Below are positions 35,645 through 43,373 of a stretch of 64,000 nt of DNA, piece after piece. The stretch spans positions 62,001-126,000 of the forward strand of contig JANQPF010000033.1 in assembly GCA_028285415.1 (NCBI GenBank). Reading direction: 5' to 3'. The DNA comes from Pseudomonadales bacterium. GTDB lineage: Bacteria; Pseudomonadota; Gammaproteobacteria; Pseudomonadales; Azotimanducaceae. A program made the translations under genes and the position numbers. The number at the start of each line of letters is the position of its first letter. Position 1 is the first letter of the stretch. The notes under the pieces were generated by a model. It was not told the origin of the DNA. It made no database searches and saw only the letters and a list, made by a program, of their open reading frames with translations.

Positions 35645-37099
35645 GTGGATATTGAGACCAAACGACTTTTTCTTAACCATCTGCGAAGCATCCACTTCGC
35701 GATCCTGCTGTCCTCCGGTGCAGTGTTCATTGTGCTGATTGGCTCGGATCGGCTGTACTCGTCAGCAACGGAGGAGCTGAACGACGTTCTGGCGCTTGAA
35801 GAAATCTACAGCCAGGAGTCGGTCTATCAGTCCGTTCAGGACTTGGCGTCAAAGAGGATGGAGAACTCAGATTTTTCCCTCCACAGTGAAGTTGAGAAAC
35901 GATTCAATGAAATCTTGAAGTCACGGTTTTCCGTGGCAGCAGGTATCTCGATCGATGGATTGGGTTGGTCGCGTTTGGAGCCAGACGTTGAGCTGGAAGA
36001 GATATGGGTGTCACGAAAACAGACCAAGTTTGGGGAGTACACGCGATCGAAGATGTTTGATTACTGGATTCTCGAGCGCGGCTATTTGCTGCTGGCTGAC
36101 AACGATCCGATCGGTGATCTGTCAGACTGGCCCGGGGTAGAGACTTACAGCGTCGCGGGTCTCTTGTCTTCGTTGGACACCATGCTATCGAACGACCAGT
36201 TCGATGAGTTCATGACCGCTGATGGCGACTTTGCAGTCCAGTCCTACCGCATCCAGGAAAACGGTGTGCGCACGGAGATCGAAGGCTCGTTGGTCACGGC
36301 GGAGTTAAACGTTCACCTCGAATCGGGTCGTCGTTTTGTTGGCACCATCGGTGATGTGGTACCGCTGGGTACCAATGACGGGCCGCGCATTGGCTTGCTG
36401 AAGATCCCATCAATCAACCATCAGCGGCTGGGTGCTGGGGCCGGGCAACTGCTGTTAAGTCTTGGCGAGAGCGTCGATCCGGTGATCCTTCAGATACAAG
36501 TCTACACGACGGAGACGCCGCACATTGGCTACTCGTTTGACCTCCCCGTCGTGTTTCGGCGAAGTGATTGGCGCTTTCATGAGGTACATCTCGGTGCGGA
36601 ATTTGAGCACAACCGCTACCTGGGGCGGTATAAAACCGAGAACTCCGCGAGCAATGTCTTTCCCAGCCTCTTTGAAACCGCAAAAAATCTGGGCTCTACA
36701 AGCACAGAGGACTTTGAGGATCATCTTGCGCAGCTTCAAAAATCCGGCTTGGGTCAGATAGAAATAGTCGGGCTGAAGGTCCCCAACAGAATCGTGGAAA
36801 CCTGGGGGATCGCGCTCGTACTGGCGTTGCAAGCGTACCTTCTGATCTATCTGCGTAAGTATCGAACCCTCAAAGCGCGGCCGGATCTCGAGCCCTTTCC
36901 CTGGGTAGGCCTCTACAGCGATTGCCTTTCGCTGATCGTTTTCCGCCTTTCATTGACACTACCGGCGGTGGTCATTGTGATGGTTCTCGGAAACGCGGCG
37001 TCGCTTCTGGAGGCAGACATGCAGCACATGGTGATGTTCGGCGTCGCCGTGCTGCTGCTCTTCCTGATTCGACGGGAGCATGACGAGATTTTGAATTGA
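35645..37099 (+). CDS. Hypothetical multi-pass membrane protein
   Basis: A 484-residue protein from a GTG. It has one transmembrane helix at residues ~17-35 (FAILLSSGAVFIVLIGS), a large middle region (~40-380) and a C-terminal membrane part with helices near residues 385-402 (WGIALVLALQAYLLIYL), 432-450 and 462-478. No enzyme motif stands out. The large loop is probably periplasmic. It is alone between the resolvase relic and the HigBA unit, and codon use looks more GC-rich than its neighbours, hinting at a different origin. Function unknown. Confidence 0.6.
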   Translation: MDIETKRLFLNHLRSIHFAILLSSGAVFIVLIGSDRLYSSATEELNDVLALEEIYSQESVYQSVQDLASKRMENSDFSLHSEVEKRFNEILKSRFSVAAGISIDGLGWSRLEPDVELEEIWVSRKQTKFGEYTRSKMFDYWILERGYLLLADNDPIGDLSDWPGVETYSVAGLLSSLDTMLSNDQFDEFMTADGDFAVQSYRIQENGVRTEIEGSLVTAELNVHLESGRRFVGTIGDVVPLGTNDGPRIGLLKIPSINHQRLGAGAGQLLLSLGESVDPVILQIQVYTTETPHIGYSFDLPVVFRRSDWRFHEVHLGAEFEHNRYLGRYKTENSASNVFPSLFETAKNLGSTSTEDFEDHLAQLQKSGLGQIEIVGLKVPNRIVETWGIALVLALQAYLLIYLRKYRTLKARPDLEPFPWVGLYSDCLSLIVFRLSLTLPAVVIVMVLGNAASLLEADMQHMVMFGVAVLLLFLIRREHDEILN

Positions 37100-37327
37100 T
37101 CGCGCAGTGTGGTCAGCCATCGTCGATGTTGTATCGATGGGCGTTGTGTTGGTCGCGGAGAGTTTGCCCGACGAGTACATCGGTGACCTATATCGGTCGT
37201 TTATGAAGGCGTCCACTCTGTAGGGGCGTCCCTCACAATTGAAAGTAATATCCCCGTAACCAAAGATAAAGATGTGTCCGTAGACTCCCCGAGGTTCGAG
37301 GTGCGGACTGGTATCAGCAACCGGCAA
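36959..37327 (-). other. Possible small or broken ORF in the spacer
   Basis: On the minus strand a frame beginning at TTG 37327 encodes a plausible protein-like stretch (PHLEPRGVYGHIFIFGYGDI, then RPYRVDAFINDRYRS) over the spacer 37100-37327. It then runs into the 3' end of the membrane-protein gene, where the text becomes low-complexity. It may be a gene fragment; aggaa lies upstream, but at a poor distance. Confidence 0.2.
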
Positions 37328-37477
37328 ACCAAACTGGCGGTTCCTTCAAGTCATAAACTCTAGCACATCATTGCTGACCGATACGTAGCGCATTAAATTG
37401 GGGAACACTGGAATTCCAAGTTTTTGGCGAAAATTCATGTCTTAGGTGTAATAGTTGGCGGTTCCATCGCAGAACTA

Positions 37478-38302
37478 TCACCCATCCGTGCCAGCTTCAG
37501 AGGGGGTGATTTCTGCCGATTTGGTTACGTTGTCTTGTTGGTGCTCGATTAACCCCAAAGGTTGGTGTTCGATAATCTGAACAATCTCCGTTGACTGCCG
37601 CTCAAGAACAACACGGATTTCCGCATTAATCTTTGCGTTAGACTCATCGAGTTCCTTGTTAGCTTCTTCAACTACATCAAGCACGAAATTCAAGACAGGG
37701 ACCCTTTTCGCTGAAACTTTGGCCAAGGCCTTGAGGTAGCGATTCAAATTGGGAATTTGAAATAGCTGATTCACGAAAGAGGACTTTTGGGCTGTTTCAA
37801 TTGTGGCAAGAATTCGCCTTAAATCCTGCTGGATACGCGAGCTATCTATCTGACCGCTGTCCAAAGCCTCAGTGATTGCCGCGACGGCACGATCATAGAT
37901 TTCGTTGATCGCTTTCTGATCATGGTGCTTTGAGACTACAGCGTCCAAGTTAACCAACGGGGAGATATCATCCGTGATCGAGGCGTTAAATTTGTGCGCC
38001 TGCATCTTGGATGCCGCGCTACTCAGTGTTCGGAACAAAGAGAGGCGTTTTTTTGCGTTGTTGTAATTTTGGCTAACTCCGAGTGCGCTCGCGTTACTTC
38101 TCATTAATTCGATCCAACTCGGCGTGGTCTCGGGTGTCAGCTCACTTTCCAAAGCATCTAGTGAAACCAATAACTCGCCTAGGCCTTCTTCTCTTGCCGC
38201 AGCATCGTCCCCCATCAATCTAAAGAGGTAGTCATCCCAGCTCTTTTTCAGGTGCTCATGCCGCACATGGAGCTTCTTCATGTATTGGTCTAGCGGGTTC
38301 AC
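37478..38302 (-). CDS. Third gene coupled to HigBA, unknown helical protein
   Basis: A 274-residue, highly helical cytosolic protein, with coiled-coil-like segments at the C-terminus (VLDVVEEANKELDESNAKIN). The GTG at 38302 overlaps the TAG stop of the antitoxin gene (TAGTG), so it is translated with the toxin-antitoxin pair. It has no domain I recognise. A third TA-linked gene can act as a chaperone, sensor or effector; here the role is unknown. Confidence 0.6.
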   Translation of the reverse strand: MNPLDQYMKKLHVRHEHLKKSWDDYLFRLMGDDAAAREEGLGELLVSLDALESELTPETTPSWIELMRSNASALGVSQNYNNAKKRLSLFRTLSSAASKMQAHKFNASITDDISPLVNLDAVVSKHHDQKAINEIYDRAVAAITEALDSGQIDSSRIQQDLRRILATIETAQKSSFVNQLFQIPNLNRYLKALAKVSAKRVPVLNFVLDVVEEANKELDESNAKINAEIRVVLERQSTEIVQIIEHQPLGLIEHQQDNVTKSAEITPSEAGTDG

Positions 38303-38595
38303 TACGCAGCTCCGCCAGATACACCATTGACTACGATTTCATCTTCACGGGCGCGCACTTGAGCGAGCTCCCAGTTCATTTGTAGGCGCATCCACGCATC
38401 GGCGCTGCTCCAGCCGATCTTCTCAAGGCGAATCGCCATTTCAGGCGAAATAGAGGCTTTTTCGTTCACTAGATTGTTAAGCGCTTGGCGAGAAACGCCT
38501 AGAAGCTTAGCTGCGTCCGTTACACTTAGCTCTGCAGCGGCGATGCAATCTTCTCGTACGATGCTGCCCGGATGTACAGGATTTTGCATAGTCAT
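38302..38595 (-). CDS. higA: HigA-family antitoxin (XRE helix-turn-helix)
   Basis: A 97-residue protein of the HigA type, starting PVHPGSIVREDCIAA and continuing with the helix-turn-helix SVTDAAKLLGVSRQALNNLVNEKASISPEMAIRLEK and the family ending AWMRLQMNWELAQ. It neutralises the HigB toxin encoded just upstream (stop of higB at 38608, 12 bases before) and represses the shared promoter, which contains a nested palindrome at 38899-38924. ATG 38595 is preceded by aaggaa. Confidence 0.9.
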   Translation of the reverse strand: MTMQNPVHPGSIVREDCIAAAELSVTDAAKLLGVSRQALNNLVNEKASISPEMAIRLEKIGWSSADAWMRLQMNWELAQVRAREDEIVVNGVSGGAA

Positions 38596-38607
38596 ATCAT
38601 TTCCTTT

Positions 38608-38883
38608 CTAGTGGTAGTCCACTAAATCAACATCTCGCGGTTCATCATCGAACCTAAATGTAATTCGCCAGTTTCCGCTCACCCAAACCGCATAGTGATC
38701 TTTCGAATCGCCTCGCAATGGATGAAAACGCCAGCCTGGAATGTTCATGTCTTCAGGCTGTGTTGCCGCATCAAGCATTGACAATATGCGTTTGATCTTC
38801 GAAAGCTGGTTCTGATTAACGCGGCTCTCATCACCTCTTTCATAAAGTCTTTTTAGGCCACGATGACGAAAACTCCTTATCAT
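38608..38883 (-). CDS. higB: HigB-family (RelE-fold) toxin
   Basis: A 91-residue RelE/ParE-fold toxin. The HigB hallmarks are visible: MIRSFRHRGLKRLYE, LDAATQPEDMNIPGWRFHPLRGD, then VWVSGNWRITFRFDDE and the C-terminal DLVDYH. HigB toxins cleave ribosome-associated mRNA. The order toxin-then-antitoxin is typical of higBA. It is the first gene of a three-gene unit with higA and a coupled unknown gene. Confidence 0.92.
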   Translation of the reverse strand: MIRSFRHRGLKRLYERGDESRVNQNQLSKIKRILSMLDAATQPEDMNIPGWRFHPLRGDSKDHYAVWVSGNWRITFRFDDEPRDVDLVDYH

Positions 38884-38898
38884 CTATTACTATTATCA

Positions 38899-38924
38899 TG
38901 ACAAGCGACAATTGTCACTAGTCA
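38899..38924. promoter_or_regulatory. Nested palindromic operator upstream of higBA
   Basis: The perfect 10-bp palindrome GACAATTGTC (38907-38916) is flanked at equal four-base distances by TGAC (38899-38902) and GTCA (38921-38924), giving a 26-bp symmetrical element. It starts 16 bases before the higB start and overlaps the AT-rich region that should contain the promoter. This suits autorepression by HigA dimers. Confidence 0.65.
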
Positions 38925-39047
38925 AATATTCCTATTCGTCTAGAGTTTGTCTCTTTTCTCGAAGGCGCACATTCCCGCAGATGGATGAGATGCGTAAGAA
39001 GAGGTCGAAAAACCGATATAATCGCTATTTGCGGTCGATTCCGTTGT

Positions 39048-39060
39048 GCGGTTAAACCGC
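39048..39060. repeat. 13-nt inverted repeat
   Basis: GCGGTT, one base, AACCGC: a perfect short palindrome in the spacer between the HigBA operator and the next gene. Meaning unknown. Confidence 0.25.
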
Positions 39061-39194
39061 GCGGCGGTACTGTACGCCAAGTCAAGATTCTGATTGGACC
39101 GGTCAATTGTTAGAAATGCGGCGAGAAGCGTGATTGGTTTGTGTGAACGTAGAAACTGCCCATATGGTGTTTCGACTTAACGATAGGCCTGTCG

Positions 39195-39458
39195 ATGTAT
39201 AAAACCACCTATCGATTTGACCGTGATTTAAACTCGCCAGCTGGCATCGTCAGTTCCAATCGACCTAGCACCGACGCTTTGTGCGCCCTTGAAAGATGGC
39301 GGAATTCTTCTTACAGAGACTACAAAGTCCTGGACGACACGGATGATTTCTTGGTTGCTCAGCTAAGCTTCGATCAAAATGACGAGCGAGCAGCAGCGGA
39401 CCTCGAGACCGAATCCGAGATTTCTGGGATCGAGAGGCAATTTGTTCGCGACAGATAA
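39195..39458 (+). CDS. Small hypothetical protein
   Basis: An 87-residue acidic protein (MYKTTYRFDRDL...YKVLDDTDDFLVAQLSFDQNDERAAADLE) without signal peptide. ATG 39195 has only a weak ribosome-binding site. It lies between the HigBA promoter region and the recombinase gene, convergent with the latter. No family recognised; could be real or spurious. Confidence 0.4.
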   Translation: MYKTTYRFDRDLNSPAGIVSSNRPSTDALCALERWRNSSYRDYKVLDDTDDFLVAQLSFDQNDERAAADLETESEISGIERQFVRDR

Positions 39459-39537
39459 CGAGTGGATAGGCTGGGGAGCGGGATCCTTCGGCTTTAAATC
39501 TACTCTATGAGGACCTGAGCACCCGCCGAGGAGCGGC

Positions 39538-40152
39538 CTACAACGCCTCGGCATAGAGTTCTTCTAACTCGGTAGGCTGGATGCAAAGATATTCAAGTGT
39601 CTGCCACTCGCTGGTGTGGCCAAACGCGCGGGTGAGGAGCGCAAGGGGTTTGTCAAAGGTCTTACGCTGATGGTAGCCCCAGGTTTTGCGCAGCGTATGC
39701 GAGCCGTAGTTTCCCTTTAGTCCTATTGCCGCGCACCAGCGCTTCACCAGAGCCGTTACGCAGATCGCGGTTATTGCCTCTCGGGTCTTATAGGATCGAA
39801 ACAATGGCGCGCTAGGGACCGGGTTGGGATGGACCGCCAGCCAGTCATGAACAGCAGCAAAGACATTGTCGTTTACGTTTGAACAGCGATACTTGCCGTT
39901 CTTGCTCTGCTTGATATCCAGCCTGTCACCGGGTTGTAGATGTGCAATCTGTCCGACCTTGATCGAAACTAGTTCGTTGGCGCGATAGGCCGTGTTGATG
40001 CCCAGTGTAAACAAACACAGGTCACGCGGGTTATCCGCCAACAGCATCTTGATGCGCTGGATGTCTTCAAGCCGGGTGATCGGCTCAACCTTGATAGATG
40101 CACCCTTTTTCGGGTGATTGGGATTACGCGAACGCACGGCGCTAGCAGGCAT
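39538..40152 (-). CDS. Short tyrosine recombinase (FimB-sized)
   Basis: A 204-residue tyrosine recombinase consisting of little more than the catalytic domain. The active residues are visible: Arg in NTAYRANELVSI (near residue 58), Lys in KQSKNGKYR (near 84), His-x-x-Arg in SHTLRKTWGYH (near 155), His in AFGHTS (near 178) and the nucleophile Tyr in LEYLCI (near 187). The N-terminal core-binding domain of phage integrases is missing, as in FimB/FimE-like invertases. ATG 40152 follows gaggtgcgcac. Two 22-bp near-identical inverted sites lie 63-206 bases upstream. It may drive integration of the mobilizable element or inversion of the nearby segment. Confidence 0.85.
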   Translation of the reverse strand: MPASAVRSRNPNHPKKGASIKVEPITRLEDIQRIKMLLADNPRDLCLFTLGINTAYRANELVSIKVGQIAHLQPGDRLDIKQSKNGKYRCSNVNDNVFAAVHDWLAVHPNPVPSAPLFRSYKTREAITAICVTALVKRWCAAIGLKGNYGSHTLRKTWGYHQRKTFDKPLALLTRAFGHTSEWQTLEYLCIQPTELEELYAEAL

Positions 40153-40214
40153 GTGCGCACCTCTTGTTCACCCATGCACTTGCCGCAGCGGGACAGTTTT
40201 GCGGGTACATAATA

Positions 40215-40236
40215 TTAACTAATTTGTAGAAGTTAA
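40215..40236. repeat. 22-bp inverted site 1 (recombinase-adjacent)
   Basis: The plus strand reads TTAACT, AATTTGTA, GAAGTTAA. Its reverse complement matches 20 of 22 bases of site 2 at 40337-40358. The site is itself an imperfect palindrome, with TTAACT and AGTTAA ends; the outer symmetry extends to TAATATTAAC/GTTAATATTA (40210-40241). It could be a recombinase crossover site. Confidence 0.6.
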
Positions 40237-40398
40237 TATTATAACCAAACCCCATGTCCAGCAAGGGATTCCGGTGATCCTGAAATTCCATTCTTCCTCA
40301 CAAATCGCGCGCAAAGCACTGCCCTGACGCGGCTCCTTAACTTCTACAAAAAAGTTAAAGCCTCGGGCAACAATTTTCTCGCCCCGGACATCTTCCAT
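40219..40398 (-). pseudogene. Possible VRR-NUC-like nuclease fragment
   Basis: A minus-strand frame from ATG 40398 gives about 59 residues with GFNFFVEVKEPRQGSAL followed by EEEWNFRITGIPCWTW. The E-V-K core followed by a tryptophan-containing helix resembles the C-terminal half of VRR-NUC-type nuclease domains (NFLVEVK...L...E...W). It lacks the N-terminal catalytic residues, and the EVK codons lie in inverted site 2, so it is probably a truncated remnant. The longer frame to 40644 runs under the plus-strand gene at 40414. Confidence 0.3.
40337..40358. repeat. 22-bp inverted site 2 (recombinase-adjacent)
   Basis: The plus strand reads TTAACTTC, TACAAAAA, AGTTAA. It is an inverted copy of site 1 with 20 of 22 bases identical; 100 bases separate the two copies. 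Like site 1 it has TTAACTT/AAGTTAA arms. Confidence 0.6.
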
Positions 40399-40413
40399 TG
40401 TTGAGGCTAAGTG

Positions 40414-40647
40414 ATGGGAAATTCTCAGAGCGATCACCCCTTTGGCGGAGTGTTTGGCGCAATAGGTGCCTTTGTCGGATTCGTATACAGGGAGCAATTC
40501 GGCGAGTGGCCTGTAGCCGTTGGCGGCGCTATCGCCTTTGCCATTATCAGATTCATTGTCGAGCACATCGTTTGCGCGCCTCATCATTGTGGCTCTGGTG
40601 GTCCTCATGGTTTTGTTTCGCCAAGCCTTCTTGCAGGGATTCATTGA
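40414..40647 (+). CDS. Small glycine-zipper membrane protein
   Basis: From ATG 40414 (a further ATG sits at 40411) a 77-residue protein with two hydrophobic segments, GVFGAIGAFVGFVY and VAVGGAIAFAIIRFIVEHIV. The G-x-x-x-G spacing is typical of small plasmid-linked membrane proteins. A gagg lies about six bases upstream. In the next frame, 40590-40714 also encodes a hydrophobic stretch (VALVVLMVLFRQAFLQGFIEG) that could be a second tiny protein or the result of a frameshift. Function unknown. Confidence 0.45.
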   Translation: MGNSQSDHPFGGVFGAIGAFVGFVYREQFGEWPVAVGGAIAFAIIRFIVEHIVCAPHHCGSGGPHGFVSPSLLAGIH

Positions 40648-40700
40648 AGGATTATCTGCCGTTGATCTGCTCTACACCCCGCTCGCGCTGGTCTTCATTC

Positions 40701-41123
40701 ATGTGGTGGCGTGAGATCGTACGGCGCAGTTTGTTTATGGGATTGCTCCTTGCATTGCTTTTGCCTGCATGGGTAGGAGCAGAGGAACCACTGGGTGAGC
40801 AAGCGGTTTCATCGCTGGACGCTTTAAAAAAAGCAAACGCCTATTCGTTTGACAAAGCTGGCATTGGGCTGTTGATCAGATTTGGCAGAGGCAATGGTGC
40901 AAGCGTTACGCCAGCGAGTATCGGCGAACAGTTTGTCGCGGAAATTAACAAGCGAGGAATTCCGGCGCGGTACTTCTACTACTATGCCGATTGGCCCGGA
41001 ATGACGGTTGAGTACCATATTGGTTACTCAGCCTTGGGACCGTGGGACGCTGATACTGCTGCGTCAAATTTAAGTGAAGCCGTGGCCAGAGCTCGAGCAA
41101 TGCGACGTATTCACGGTCAGTAG
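40701..41123 (+). CDS. Secreted hypothetical protein of the mobile element
   Basis: ATG 40701 gives a signal peptide (REIVRRSLFMGLLLALLLPAWVGA) and about 140 residues in total. The mature protein includes DKAGIGLLIRFGRGNG and an aromatic patch RYFYYYADWPGMTVEYHIGYSALGPWD, followed by a helical Ala/Arg-rich C-terminus. The start overlaps by 14 bases a short hydrophobic frame ending at 40714. No family recognised; the context is a mobilizable element. Confidence 0.55.
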   Translation: MWWREIVRRSLFMGLLLALLLPAWVGAEEPLGEQAVSSLDALKKANAYSFDKAGIGLLIRFGRGNGASVTPASIGEQFVAEINKRGIPARYFYYYADWPGMTVEYHIGYSALGPWDADTAASNLSEAVARARAMRRIHGQ

Positions 41124-41230
41124 TGATACTCTCGCTTGAGACGATTTGGCAAAAACACTTCTTCGGATAGTCGAACTTGTTGTGTGTAGGTGCTAGCTTA
41201 GAAGCTCATGGTCATCATGAGAGTGAATCA

Positions 41231-41485
41231 ATGGCAAAGAAGAACGATACGGTTACGTATGAGCTGAAAAGAGGAAGAAAGGTAGTCTATCGCGGCACAA
41301 CGAAAAACCCGGAAAAACGAGAGCAGGAACATCGTGCCGAAGGAAAGAGATTCGACACCATGAGGGTCACTTCGAGAAAGATGACAAGCGAGGGTGCTAA
41401 GCGAAAGGAGGCGGATAGCCTAGCTGCATATCGTCGATCCCACGGTGGTCAAAATCCTCTGTACAACAAAGACTCCGATGGGTAG
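41231..41485 (+). CDS. Minimal GIY-YIG-like protein
   Basis: ATG 41231 gives 84 residues: TVTYELKRGRKVVYRGTTKNPEKREQEH near the N-terminus, then MTSEGAKRKEADSLAAYRRSHGGQNPLYN. This follows the GIY-YIG order (Y-x-L...VYRGTT-NP-x-R-x-x-EH...E...P-x-YN), where the catalytic Arg (KR) and Glu lie at the expected places. GIY-YIG domains are nucleases or nucleic-acid binders. The frame extends upstream to 41177, but the ATG at 41231 gives the clean domain start. The protein is only the domain. Family call tentative. Confidence 0.5.
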   Translation: MAKKNDTVTYELKRGRKVVYRGTTKNPEKREQEHRAEGKRFDTMRVTSRKMTSEGAKRKEADSLAAYRRSHGGQNPLYNKDSDG

Positions 41486-41501
41486 ATGGAACGACTAGGC
41501 T

Positions 41502-42134
41502 ATGGAGCGGAGTAGTTTTCTCCGTGAATACACAGCCAAAACGCGTGTTTCATTCAGATGTTCGGCATGCGCGCGCGGACAGGTTGCGTTCCCTGACGCC
41601 CCTCGTCGAGCTGCCGGATCGTTTTTGCAAGTAGCGCAATGTCCCGCATGCGCCACTAGCTTCACGTTGGTGGGGAAGTGTCGCAAACAGGGTCGCCTAT
41701 ATTCGTATAGAGTTCGATATGTGGATCCGCCCTTCGATTTTTTTGAAATCCCCAACGGCTGTCCCAGTGAACTGTGTGATCAGATAAGAAAAGCTTTTCA
41801 ACTATCGTGGCTTAGTCGTGAGGCGGCTGCTAATGCGGTACGTATTGCGGTAGAGCTCGTGCTAGACAATAAAAACGTAGCAACGTACTCCGCTAGTAGT
41901 CGGAAGACTTCGTTACACGATAGAATCTTGCAGTTCCACGAAATCAATCCCGAAGCTGGAGAACTACTACTTGCCACTAAATGGCTGGGCAATGAGGGAA
42001 GCCACGCAGGTTCAAAACTCGATGACGAAGCGATACTTGATGATTTAGAGTTACTTGAGCAGGCCTTGGTTCTACTCTACGGGAATCGCGTCTCGCAAAT
42101 AGCGAAAAGGGTAAATAAGCGTCGAGGTGTCTGA
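41502..42134 (+). CDS. DUF4145-family protein
   Basis: A 210-residue protein with an N-terminal zinc-ribbon-like region (CSACARG near residue 20 and CPACATSF near 48) and a C-terminal helical domain with the DUF4145 layout: LSREAAANAVRIAVELVL, SLHDRILQFHEINPEAGELLLATKWLGNEGSH and a final DLELLEQALVLLYG. DUF4145 domains occur fused to or near restriction and other conflict proteins, where they may bind nucleic acid or nucleotides. It starts 16 bases after the GIY-YIG-like gene and is probably in the same unit. Confidence 0.7.
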   Translation: MERSSFLREYTAKTRVSFRCSACARGQVAFPDAPRRAAGSFLQVAQCPACATSFTLVGKCRKQGRLYSYRVRYVDPPFDFFEIPNGCPSELCDQIRKAFQLSWLSREAAANAVRIAVELVLDNKNVATYSASSRKTSLHDRILQFHEINPEAGELLLATKWLGNEGSHAGSKLDDEAILDDLELLEQALVLLYGNRVSQIAKRVNKRRGV

Positions 42135-42147
42135 GTCGCCAACGATA

Positions 42148-42816
42148 CTAATCGAAAGTTAAGTTCGACGTATGTTTTGTCTGAGCGAGAGCTTCTGCCT
42201 GAGTATCCGAGACGGTGTCTATGACGGTCTTGAATTGATCGTTATCGGATGATACGACCAAGCCTTTCTTGTCGGCCAAATCAGTCCGCTGTGCTACCTC
42301 AAGCACCTCAGTTTGTTCTTTGGGCGTCAACGTGTCTCGGCCTTGATGCTTCTCGACGATTGGTTTTAAAACCTGTGTACGTTGCCAGTCACGGACGTAT
42401 TGTGCTTCGTCCAAGTGTTTGTACTTATCCTTGATATTACCGTTTTCATCGAGGAAGAGTTGAGCCAAAGCCGAGAGACGTTCCTCATCGCTTTGTAGTT
42501 TGTTGTTCGTATCTTCATCGAGATAAGCTGCCGCCATATCGCCGACAACATCCTCCCCGTATTTTTCTTCCAGGCGTTTGTAGTTATGGGCCATCCGGTC
42601 TTGAAGCGCCGCCAGTTCATGGCACATCGCCTCGATGATGTCCCAAATTTCGGAAGTCTGTTTTTCGCGTTTGGATTTGATATTGGCGGCGGAGTCTTTA
42701 TCCGGATTGGCAGCCGCGCCGCGCGTGATTAGCCCATCGACCGAACCGCTTTGCTGACCGAGGAGAATCTCGTTTTCTTTGGCAGCATCAAATTTGGAGC
42801 GTAGGTCGTCACTCAT
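42148..42816 (-). CDS. Hypothetical helical protein
   Basis: From ATG 42816 (MSDDLRSKFDAAKENEILLGQQSG) 222 residues, highly charged and helical, with coiled-coil-like segments (KRLEEKYGEDVVGDMAAAYLDED). A longer frame starts at 42894 but is less likely. It converges with the DUF4145 gene (14-base gap). No signal peptide; function unknown. Confidence 0.5.
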   Translation of the reverse strand: MSDDLRSKFDAAKENEILLGQQSGSVDGLITRGAAANPDKDSAANIKSKREKQTSEIWDIIEAMCHELAALQDRMAHNYKRLEEKYGEDVVGDMAAAYLDEDTNNKLQSDEERLSALAQLFLDENGNIKDKYKHLDEAQYVRDWQRTQVLKPIVEKHQGRDTLTPKEQTEVLEVAQRTDLADKKGLVVSSDNDQFKTVIDTVSDTQAEALAQTKHTSNLTFD

Positions 42817-43017
42817 GCATCCCCTCGATCTAGGGAGACGCGCTCTATGGTATCGCATAGCTGTGGAGCAGAATTCACACAATGAATTCTGCACATTCTT
42901 AAGTACTTGTCGGGCACACCACGCCCCATTCTGCCACCTTTCCCAATGTCAACAATCCGGTAGATTCCAACCAGTATAGGTAGAAAGTGTTAATGAACAC
43001 TTAATTCCTGCATGAAT

Positions 43018-43227
43018 CTACCACTCAGGTTTTACCGAGATGTTTTCGTTTCGACGCTTGTTCTTCATCCACCATGCAATGGCTTCCAGTTCATCGACGG
43101 TGAATTCACCATCCAACGTCGCCCAGTTACGATCGGCATGCCACCCAAGATACTCCGTCAAGTTGTACAAGCCATTATCCTCCTTGATCCAGGAACCAAG
43201 AATTTTCCTTGCTTTTCTTTCATCCAT
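43018..43227 (-). CDS. Small hypothetical protein
   Basis: A 69-residue protein (MDERKARKILGSWIKEDNGLYNLTEYLGWH...FTVDELEAIAWWMKNKRR), compact with many Trp. ATG 43227 follows gaggag at about ten bases, a good site. Composition suggests a real folded small protein, possibly a regulator. No family recognised. Confidence 0.6.
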   Translation of the reverse strand: MDERKARKILGSWIKEDNGLYNLTEYLGWHADRNWATLDGEFTVDELEAIAWWMKNKRRNENISVKPEW

Positions 43228-43373
43228 GTTGTCTGAACTCCTCTTTGAATTTCATATGTCGTCTACGTAAAAAACTCAAGACAAAATACACATGTATCTA
43301 ACGAGGTTCGGGAAACATGGAGGTCTTACACCGAGCCAAGAACTGCGCGCATCGGAATAAATCGGAGAAAAAG

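Noticed and set aside
40153-40400. attI/attC integron site next to the recombinase
   Set aside because: The recombinase lacks integron-integrase features, and the 22-bp sites have no GTTRRRY core; a FimB-like or integrase role fits better.
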